Positions 54,608 to 64,000 of a stretch of 64,000 nucleotides of DNA are shown here, in pieces. The DNA comes from Lycocorax pyrrhopterus obiensis (Eukaryota > Chordata > Aves > Passeriformes > Paradisaeidae), in the NCBI GenBank assembly GCA_014706295.1, contig JACSVZ010000001.1:42498383-42562382 (forward strand), in the 5' to 3' direction. Both the position numbers and the translations under genes were made by a program. How positions within the stretch are numbered: position 1 is the stretch's first letter; every line of letters begins with the position of its first letter. The notes below the pieces were generated by a model. That model saw only the letters and a program-made list of their open reading frames with translations. It made no database searches and was not told the DNA's origin.

Positions 54608-55644
54608 TTTGGTGGGTTGACCCTGACTGGATGCCAAATGCCCACCAAAGCCTCTCTGTTACTCCCCTCCACAAGTGGGCAAGAGAAAGAAAATATAACG
54701 AAGGGTTTGTGAGTTGAGCTAAGGACAGAGAGAGATCACTCATCAACTACTGTCATAGGCAAAACAGACTCAACTTGGAGATATTAACTGAATTTACTGC
54801 TAACAAGATCAGAGTAGGATAATAAGAAGTAATATAAATCTTAAAAACACCTTTCTCCCCACCCTCCCTCATTCCCAGCTCTACCTCCTTCCCCAGCACC
54901 ACAGGGAGACAGGGAGTGGGGGTGATGGTCAGTTCATCACACACTGTTTCTCCCACTGCTCAGGAACAGGAGTCACTCCCCTGCTTCAGCGTGGAGTCGC
55001 TCCCACAGGAGACAGTTCTCCGTGCACTTCTCCAGTGTGAGTCTATTCCATGGGCAACAGCTCTCCACTGCAATGTGGGTCACTCTTCCACGGGTGCAGT
55101 CCTTCAGGCACAGCCTGCTCCAACATGGTCACAAGTTCCACCAGGAAACCTGCTCCTGTGTCGGCTCCTCTCTCCATGGCCTTTGCCTGGACCCTGCTCC
55201 AGCACAGGCCTCCCACAGGGTCACAGCCGCCTCTCAGGCATGCACCTGCTCCAGTGTAGGCTATTCCATGGGCTGCAGGTGGATCTCTGCATCTCTGTGG
55301 ATATCAATGGGGTGCAGGTGGTTCTCTGTATCCCCACAGATCTCCATGGGCTGTAGGGACACAGCTGCTTCACCATAGTCTGCACCATGGTCTATAGCTC
55401 AGCGCTGGTACCGGGAGCACTTTCTCCCTCTCCTTCTCCACTGACCTTGGTGTCTGTAGCATTGTTCCTCTCACATGTTCTCACTCCACTCTTCTCTGAC
55501 CACAATTACATCTGCACAGTAACATTTTTGTCCTTCTTTAATATGTTTTCGCGCCAGGCATGGAGGAAGCTTCTGGCAGCTTCTCACAGAAGCCATCCCT
55601 GTAGCCCTTCTGCTACAAAAACCTGGCCATGCAAACACAATAGA
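54608..55644 (-). mobile_element. Endogenous retrovirus solo LTR (family A, ERVL-like), copy 2
   Basis: Same family and orientation as the LTR at 17.0-17.8 kb: the plus-strand ends GGTGGGTTGACCCTGACTGG at the left and GCAAACACAATAGA at the right are those of copy 1 with substitutions. It keeps a longer central region of degenerate direct repeats (phrases like CTCCAGTGTGAGTC, CTCCAGTGTAGGC) that copy 1 lacks. It has lost about 70-80 bp of U3 between 55545 and 55560, where the text jumps to TTTTCGCGCCAGGCATGG. The polyadenylation signal is mutated to AGTAAA at 54798-54793. Flanks GCGTC and ACATC agree at three of five positions, the two differences being G/A transitions, so a decayed 5-bp duplication is possible. 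No retroviral genes. Same sense as GPC6. Confidence 0.9.
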
Positions 55645-55671
55645 ACATCTTTGGTTCTCTTCTACCAGATG

Positions 55672-55687
55672 TGTATATATATATATG
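55672..55687 (+). repeat. (TA)n dinucleotide repeat
   Basis: GTATATATATATATGTGC, about six TA units, lying about 30 bp beyond the family A LTR copy 2. Confidence 0.85.
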
Positions 55688-57251
55688 TGCATCCACCACT
55701 GCCATTTCTCTGTAGTTAATGGAGATAATTTAGATGCTTTTGAAGTTCCTGTCTCTCCTACCTACAAAACATAGCTGACAACTTAAGCAAAATGAGTAAT
55801 TTAAATGGATTAGAGTTTAGATGAGCTGAAGCATAGTGCTCGCTTCTAGACAGGATGAGAAAAAGATGTCTTTTTAAACATATGCTGCTGTGCATTCGAA
55901 TCATTCCTAACTGCTTCAGGCCCAAAGTCAATACTTCCACAGACAGTAAGGACCTCTGCTGATCTCAGTGGTTTTTGAACCAGTGATTTTTACTATGTAA
56001 AATGACATAGTAATTTTGTATTCAATTGCTGTGTAGAAGTTGTTCCCATGTTTGTCACTGTTGCAACATTACTCTGAATTTTCACCAACCTTTCCTGTAG
56101 TGACTTAAGATTGAGAAGAATCTAGTTTAAAGCATTCAAGAGCCTATTTTTAAGTACCAGATATCAAGATCAGGGTCTTGAATTGTTTTTTCCATTGACC
56201 TTCCTAAAGATGACTCAATTAATTCAGAGTATCAAATTCAAATATTAATGCACTGAGTTTAGTTTGGCCTAAAGAATAAAAAGAATTATTCTCCATGATG
56301 TCACTACAGACTAGCAATAACTCTTAATGAATAATTTATTTGATTAATTTTGTCCTTATCTCTGGTCATGAAGGCTTCATACTCTTCTCAAAGGTAACAA
56401 TCAAGCCTGAGCTACAGAAAATACATAATACATTTTTTGTTGTATTCTGAAAGATTTATGTCTGATTCGATATTTTAGTATTTCTGTTTTGAACAAATTT
56501 TGATTAGAAATTCACATTATATTTTATGAGTGAAGGAAACAGCATGTGAAAAAATTAAAATTGCAGTGGTTCATTTTTTGGAAATACTATGTAACATTTG
56601 TACACAATTCACAAATTGCATTACGCTTCTTTGCAGTTCACTTGCAGCAATTGTTCAAAATGAGAAATATCTAGTTAGAAAAAATGTTTCTGGCTTTGTT
56701 TTGTTTTTTAAGAAACTGAATAATTACTACAAATACCATTATGTTTCCAATTATTAACAATATGAAATAAAAGTGATAATGGCAAGCAATTACCTTGCTC
56801 CTATAAAATAAAATGACCTGTTTCCTTTCATTCTACCAAAGAATATGGAGACTTTTGTTTCCCAGGGTAATCAGAAAAAGTAGTACAAAGACATGGAAAT
56901 TCACAATCAGACTTCTGGAAACTATTTCATCATGGAACCATAGCAATAAATTGTATTTAAAAATGAACAGTATTCAGTGGCAATATCAAAACCAACTCTT
57001 ATTCTACCCATGCCATTGTACAGAGAACTTCACAGAAGACTAAATTTCATGTAGAATATTCACAGGTTTCTTTGGTTTCTAATTTTTTGCAGTCTTTGAG
57101 AACTCAACTGCATACCAAAAAAGGCCAGAACAGTCAGTATCAATATCCAGCAAGTGCTGATTCTCAGTAGGAACTTACTGGCCATTTCTGGACACTTAAA
57201 ATCACAGAGTCTTAATAAAAGACATCAATCAGAAGATGACATGATCACAAT

Positions 57252-57370
57252 GGAAAAGAAAAGAAAAGAAAAGAAAAGAAAAGAAAAGAAAAGAAAAGAA
57301 AAGAAAAGAAAAGAAAAGAAAAGAAAAGAAAAAAAAGAAAAGAAAAGAGAAAAGAGAAAAGAGAAAGGAA
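57252..57370 (+). repeat. (GAAAA)n microsatellite, about 118 bp
   Basis: Roughly 15 perfect GAAAA units to about 57330, then an expanded A run and GAGAAAA-type variants. All purines on the plus strand. An 84-codon open frame across it (Lys/Glu/Arg repeats) is a by-product of the repeat and not a gene. Confidence 0.97.
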
Positions 57371-58129
57371 TCCAGGATGGCTTTCAAAAACTTTATGCAA
57401 CATCATAAAATGGTAAATATTTTGACAATGTTTTAATAGAGTGCTTTATTTCATGAATAAACATATTTAGATTTTCTCACTTTTCTCAAAACAAAACACT
57501 CTGGCAAACTGCAAACATTTAATGTATCTGAAAATGCAACAGAAAAAAATATTTCTCGTAACTCTCTGTACTATTTACCTGTGCTATTCAATTAAAATCA
57601 ATGGGATATATACTGCCAACACTCTAATACACTCCCGAGTACAAACTCACACTCATATAGGGACACAAACTCTCTATTTTGTGTAGTTGTTGAGTTGCTG
57701 TTTCCACATTTCAAATTGAACTACACCTATTTAAATTTAAAATTAATTCTGTGGGTAAATCCCTCCATGACACCTATTTTTCAAGAGCAGGAAGGTCACA
57801 TTTCAAGGACACGGAGTAGTTACTTCTTGCTACATCAGCAATCTGGCAGGCAGTCAAAACTCAGATCTTTTTCCTGCACTAATTTTTAGGGTTTCTTTTA
57901 GGCCCCTGAAATCTGTGATACATATGGAATTGGACAACATTTATTTTAATATTTGAATGGTCACTGGAATTTACCAACATAAATATATACAGGCTCATAT
58001 GCATATGCATACACTAATACACATAAATATACACCCACGTATACACTAACATATTTTGCATAGGTTTATTTTCTAAAGATTTTAGCTGTTTTCAAACTAA
58101 GGCACGCTTTTCTGGGAAAGTCAAGACCC

Positions 58130-59690
58130 ATCTGAAGCTGAATCTGAAAATGTTCAGAAAAGGCAACAAGGACTTCTAGAGGTCTGTCGACAGCAAATGG
58201 AAAAGTGTGGGCCCACTGCTGAATGGGAATGGGTACCTGGTGACACAGGACACAGCAAAGGCTGAGGTGTTCAACACCTTCCTCACCTTGACAAGGTGAT
58301 GCTGGCAAGGCCAGCCTTCATCAGCCCCTGCCCTGAGACCTACTGGAACAAGGAATCTTAAAGCTTGGTGGAGGAGGATCAAGCTAGGGAACATTTAAAT
58401 TGAATGGACATAGACATCCCATCCCATCTGGATGGGATGCAGCCATGAGTGCAGAGGAAACTGGCCACCACCATTCAACACCTCTCTAAAACATCTTTTT
58501 AAGGTTAGGCCAAGACAGGGGTTTCTGAGGTGTGGAAGAAAGCAAATGTTATTTCTCTTTTCAAGAAATGCAAGAAGGAGAACCCAGAGAACTGCCAGTC
58601 TCACCTCAGCCTCTGGTGATAAAGCACATATTCTTGAAAGCCATTTCTAAACCTATAAAGAACAAGAAGGTGACTGGGTACAGTCAGCATAGATTTATGG
58701 AGGGGGAAAGCATGCCTGATCAAACCAATACCTTTCTACAGTGAAAGGACTAGATCTGTGGATGAAGGAAGAACAGTGATGTATTTTATCTTGACTTCAG
58801 GAAAGACATGACCTGGATGATGGGACAGAGTGCACCTTTAGCAAATTTGCAGATTTTCCAAAGCAAACAGGAATGTCTGGTACACCAGATGGTTGTGCTG
58901 CCATCCAGAGGCACTTCAACAGGATGAAGAAATGGACTAACAGGAACCTCATGAAGTTCATCAAAGGGAAATAGAGTCCTGTATATGGGGAGGAATAACC
59001 CCATGCACCAGTATGGACTGGGGCTGACTGGCCAGAAGCTTTGCAGACAAGGGCCTGCTGGACAAGAAGTTGAATAAGAACCAGCAGTGTGCCATTGTAG
59101 CAAAAAAACCCCTACAGCTTCTCAGGGCATTATGAAGAGTGTTGCCAGCAAGTTGAGAGAAAATGACCTTGCCCTCTGCTTAGCCCTGGTGAGTCCACAC
59201 CTGGAGTGCTGTGTCCAGTTCTGATCATCCAGTACAAGCAGAACATGGAAACACCAGAGGGAGTTCAGCAAATGGCCACAAAGATGATTAAGGGACTGTC
59301 ATATGAGGAGAGGCTGAGAGAGCCAGGACTGTTTAATGGCAGAAGGAAGGTTCAGGGTGATCTTCTCAGTGTGGACTTGACGGGAGTAAAGAAGACTGAG
59401 CCAAACACATTTCAGTGGTATCCAGTTGTGGAACAAGAGGCAAAGAACACAAACTGATACGTTTTATTTAAATAGTAGAAAAAACTTCTACTGTAAAAGT
59501 GTGATAGGTAGAAGTTGCCCAGAGAGGTTGTGGAGACTCCAACCTTGACACTATTCAAAGCCCAGCTGGACTCCATCCTTGGCAACTTGCTCTCATTGAC
59601 TCTGTTTTGAAGGTGGAAGGGTTGGACTAGATGGTCTTTAGAGACTCTGTCCAACCTCAGCCATTCTGCAGTTCTGTAATACATTGAAGC
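58130..59690 (+). mobile_element. CR1 LINE, long but rearranged copy
   Basis: Landmarks in order: NGNGYLVTQDTAKAEVFN near 58223; VEEDQAREHLN near 58371; WKKANVISLFKKCKKENPEN near 58540; AISKPIKNKKVTGYSQHRF near 58640; DVFYLDFRK (the YLDFSKAF motif) at 58778-58804; and directly after it DLDDGTECTFSKFAD near 58810. About 300 bp between these last two landmarks, including the QGSVLGP region, are missing. Then come SPHLECCVQF near 59190, RLREPGLFNGRRK near 59310, the 3' UTR (GAGAGGTTGTGGAGACTCC and GGACTAGATGGTCTTTAG) and a terminal CCATTCTGCAGTTCTG ending about 59690. Many stops and frameshifts: a dead copy, antisense to GPC6. It is the longest CR1 here. Confidence 0.92.
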
Positions 59691-62600
59691 CATCAGTAAT
59701 TTAATGCAGGGAATTGCTGCCGCCACCAGAGGTATAGTTTCTCTGGCTTGACTGTTTTGCCAGCAAGAAAAGAATCTTACATCTTGAAACAGAGTCCTTA
59801 GCACATGCATACATACATATATATACACAGTAACTTGTGGTTTTTTTTTTTTCTGTGTGTCAACATGAGTAATCATCTGCATAAAATCTAACAATATTTC
59901 TTGTATAAAGGTTTTTAAAAGTTAGTGTTTTTCCTGACCTAGGACTATCAGGGCTTTAAAAAGTGGTTAAAAAAAATCAAGATAATTTACAACAGAAATC
60001 AATCAAAATTTCATTTTAAAAGGACTTTTAAATGTTTTCTGCATCTCTGAATTGTTGCAATTTTCTCAAAGCTTGCACAATAATCATTTCTTATTTCATT
60101 ATAGCTCAAGGCTATTTTTTCTCCTTGTTAATCAAATATACCCTGATCTAAAGCAGCAATCCTAACTAGCATTTTTAAACCTAATTATATTATTTTAATG
60201 GGCTTGGATATATAGATGCTTCAGTAATTTAGTGTAATTCGCTCAGCTTGGTTAGGAAAAAATAAAAGGAAACAAAGCTTACTTTTCAATTTCATTATGC
60301 TGCCTTGAGAAGAAACAATAAAGAACGATCAAATTTATGTACAGTCTTGTTGCAACTGAATATGTTAATTACTTTTTATCAAAACAACTTGATGTTACTA
60401 GGAAACAGAGCGACAAAGGCCACAGGTGGTAATGAAAGAAGGATGCCTTATCAGAAGTGACTAATACTGCTTGAGTTGCCAAAGTAACCAGATTGTCTCC
60501 TAAAAATGTATACTTTGACATTCGCTTATCAATGCTACTGAAACGCAGCTCTTATGACCACAAAGCAAATTTCATTTCCATATAAGTGATGAATATGCAG
60601 ATTCTTCCATTATTTGAACATGTCATTGATTTCTTTTTCATGCACAGAAGAAAAGAAATTCTTCTTGTGGGTGGATTTCACCTCCTGAAAGGGATAGGCA
60701 GTGGCTTCCTTGATTTGTCTTTTGAACAGTTTTGCTTTTGGGTCTTGGGTGATTAAGCAGTTTTGCTTTGGATTGAGGGGTTTCTCTCAGTTTCTCTTTC
60801 CTTTACCAATTTCTTTTTGCTGTATTTTCATACATCTCATTGCCTCTTTTAGCTACATACTGCTACCTAGATATGACAGAAGATTGTGAATGTGCTGTTT
60901 CACAGAGAATCAAAGCCTTTTGTTTTCTATTTGTTTTATATCTCTATTGCCATAAAATCTCAGAAAATTGTTTGGATCTGAGTCACTAGAGTCTTTGTTA
61001 TATCTTTAGTTGCTGTTTTCATCTCTGCAGTAAAGACAAATGTATACTTTTCTTGGCTTTCTCCTACAATATTACAGCAAATTATGCATGTTCTATATGT
61101 TATCACAACAACTACATGACTGCACACAAGGCTCTAAAAAGGGAAAATGCCTTTTTGTCGGTCCCTTAAAGCAAAATCAGGCTACAAGAAATGCCCTGGC
61201 AGCAGTATGGCACTGTTGACATTTTATTTATTTATTGACTCACTGTGTGTATGCAGCTGGTCAGTAGATCCCCAACCAGGAAGTGCAGCATTTGTGCAGG
61301 GACTCATGGAGTAGGAGAGAGACCATGGCACCATATGGCAGAAGTGCAGGTGTAGTCATAAAGAAACACGAGAAAAGAATCAAAACAGAAGGGCAGTAGT
61401 CTCATGTTCAGTGCATGAGATTTGACAGATCTGAGCTGCATAAAGCCAACTATTTTGACTTGCTAAAGTTCTGTTCTTGGCACACATGTAAATGACTACC
61501 AATTGAAAGAGTAGAAAATCAAATCCTACTTCCTTTGTTGATACAAAACAAAAGTATGACTTTCTCATCTTTGGAAATTGGCCATGAAAAATGTCTGTAT
61601 AATTTTCAGCAACACAGGCATACTATATCATTTTGGGAATAAGTGACTTCCAAAACTTCAGAGCAGGAAATCAAAATGTTTCTCAGCTGTTGAATACTGC
61701 AGGTTGATCTCAGTACTAGGAATGATCTCATCAGAAATTCAGCCAATGAGTTATGGAGTTCACCAATAAAAACACTTGAAATTCCAGGTAAGGCTTTTCT
61801 GTCAAATAAATAAATATTTTTCTCTCAGTGCAGTACTGACTGTCTAAAGGGGTAAGTTTTAGCTCCTCTAATTTCAGACATCTATTAGTTAAATGTCCAC
61901 ATCTGAGTGTCTGGATACGTACAACAATGAAGAAAACTAGACTTCACCAGAAGGAAATTTGTTCAACCCCCACAGATGCCTATTTCAGGATGAGATTAAT
62001 TACTCTCTGGAAATACCTCTTCCTTGACTGTGAAGGGAAACTTGTTGTTCAAGCTTGGACACTAAAGTTATAGTTACTTAAATCATGGTGCAAAGTTATT
62101 CATGGTGACTGCAAGATACAAGACTGTTCAAACAACTGGCACTTGATGTGAATGTAAAAGCACCAAGTTGAAACAGTCTATAGTACGTGGCTATCACAGA
62201 AAGTAAACATTAATCTTGAGAGAAATTGTATTATATATTAAAAAGTTTGAGAGCAATTTAAATTCTAAATGGCTGAAACAGTGAGCCTGTTGTACAAAAA
62301 CCTTGTATCAGTATCATCCAAACTTTAAAAAGCAGCATCAAAATGCTAAAAAAGAGATGTATTTTCCCCTAAGAAATCTGTCAATTTTTGAAGACTTTAG
62401 TCTGAGTGTGATCTGCAAGCCTTATTGCTTCATTACCACTTTGATATAGTCCTACTGAATGCGGTCAGTGGACCTACTTAGAGAACACATGACTCCTCAG
62501 CACCTCAGTGTGGCCAAGTCCAGTTTTCCTCAGTCACTGTTTTTTTCATTCAACTCACAAAAGGTTAGTCGAAGGCTGAAATTGAACTTGCAGGTCAGCC

Positions 62601-64000
62601 CCCATCTTCATGAAAAATCGTGAGCAGACTGAAGGTGCAGCAGAAAACTGGACTAGGTAGGGTTCTAGATCTCCCTGTGCTGACATACTAGAAGCAGTGA
62701 ATATTCAATCAAGTGTTAGCAAAGATCTCAGGCTTCCCATTCATCCCCATCCCATGTAACAATATTAATAATTTTTGGAAAAAACCAAATGAAAACAGAC
62801 TGAATAACTGCAATTTATTCTTCTGGAATTCCTTCTCTCCCCTCCAAATGCTACGTGCTATATAAAAGCCAAGATATTTATTTAATTATTTTTATTATAG
62901 TTCAGATCCAATTAGAATTCTTTTCACAGAAGGTTAATACAATCTTATAAGCTTTAATATTCTTCTTGAATAGTTAATTCTAATGCTTTACAGTTAAGGT
63001 ACTGGTCAAGAATGCACCAGAATCCAGAATATTTTTGATTCCTTCAAAGTTCTACATTTTGTCCTATCTGAAAATCCTGACTGTGACTCACAATAGCTCC
63101 CAAGTGGGCCTCTTAAATCAGCAAAACTGATTAGGTTGGAAGCATAAGTCTACTGAAATAATTCAGAAAAGCTATTCTACCTGACACTGAGGGAACTTTG
63201 TTACCCAAAAATTGTCTCAAGGGATTTAATCCCTTTCATGGGCAGGCAAATTTTCACTTACAGTGCTTGCAAATAATGGATCACTGGAAAGTTTATGTTT
63301 ACTGCGAATTACAGACTTTAAAATCAACAGGTTATAAAACTACTACATCAACACTTCTGATTCAGAACAAAAATGCAGGCAAAATGTAAATATAAACCTG
63401 TAAGCATAAAATGGTCTGGGCATAATATGTCTGCCTTCTCTGAGCTATCACACAATGTCCAATGTTAACAGCTAAAGCATTAAGTTTGCATTTCAATTGA
63501 AGTACTTATTGAAAAAGAGTTTTACAATACTAGATGAGATGAAAGATAACAGGACTGGGATTACACAAGAAATAGATGCAGACTACTAGAGTCAGTATTA
63601 TGAAAATTTCTTATTCGGTTCCTTTTTATTGTTGCTGCTGTGCATGGCACTACAAGTGAAGAATATTAATATTTTAAAGGGAATAAGCAACAAAGCAGAT
63701 TCTGGCTGAACAGTACTAATCTTTCTCAGCAAGACCTTGTGTTTAACCAGACTACATGTGTACTGTGCATACGAACCTTACAACCTTTCCTTTTCTGCCT
63801 TACGTTGTTGTTATTAAATAATAATAGTTCCCTAAAGCACCCAGTGGAACAAGGGTGGTCATGTTGTTAAACATGCAGTGAGATGCACTCATTGCACTCC
63901 TTTCTGAAGAATTAGCCTAGGCAAAAAAAATTTGTTCAAAGTCAGTGACAAGTCAAGGGCAAAAAAATAAAATCCAGATCCTTTCAGTCTGATGTCCCTT

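Noticed and set aside
54916..55719. Open frames of 110-146 codons on the plus strand
   Set aside because: They lie in solo LTR copy 2 on the strand opposite to its transcription and reflect its degenerate internal repeats.
57154..57408. 84-codon Lys/Glu/Arg-rich open frame
   Set aside because: It is the translation of the (GAAAA)n microsatellite, whose five-base unit happens to have no stop in any frame.
58420..58439. CATCCCATC/GATGGGATG inverted repeat
   Set aside because: It lies inside the decayed CR1 and is short, so is probably incidental.

Overview
The window is vertebrate, and specifically avian, genomic DNA. The CR1 LINE copies, the avian-type ERV solo LTRs, the AT-rich intronic background and the absence of any Alu, L1 or B element all point to a bird. 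The sequence does not let me name the species.

One real coding element is present. It is a 159-nt exon on the minus strand (2540 down to 2382) whose translation I recognise as glypican-6 (GPC6), from the block usually called exon 2. It has a proper splice acceptor with a pyrimidine tract and branch-point-like motif, and a GT donor. GPC6 is therefore transcribed right to left here. Positions 1-2381 would be the start of the following intron, and 2541-64000 would be part of the very large preceding intron. No other exon, tRNA, rRNA, CRISPR array or bacterial-type feature is supportable. Nearly all other open frames are chance frames or lie inside transposon relics.

Layout, left to right: intron 2 (1-2381); GPC6 exon (2382-2540); a small DNA-transposon-like relic (3515-3648); a poly(A) tract and a (GGTT)n/G-T tract (5.6-5.8 kb); a CR1 3' end (7.26-8.0 kb); a younger CR1 3' end (12.56-13.38 kb); an ERV solo LTR (17.0-17.8 kb, minus); unremarkable intron with short repeats; a second-family solo LTR (25.8-26.35 kb, minus) followed directly by a perfect hairpin; about 9 kb of plain intron; an old CR1-clade scrap (35.2-35.5 kb) and a long old CR1-clade ORF2 body (40.25-41.44 kb); a CpG-rich, CCAAT-box-rich LTR (41.6-42.3 kb, plus); an A/C-rich tract (44.1-44.35 kb); CR1 fragments at 50.1-50.75 kb and 52.5-52.66 kb; a second copy of the 17-kb LTR family (54.6-55.6 kb, minus); a (GAAAA)n microsatellite (57.25-57.37 kb); a long, rearranged CR1 (58.1-59.69 kb); and plain intron to the end.

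Nothing here amounts to a new multi-gene system. The most useful observations are the intronic setting in GPC6, the LTR orientation (three of four in the sense of the host gene, two with recognisable polyadenylation signals), the LTR with an array of CCAAT boxes, and the perfect inverted repeat at 26.4 kb.
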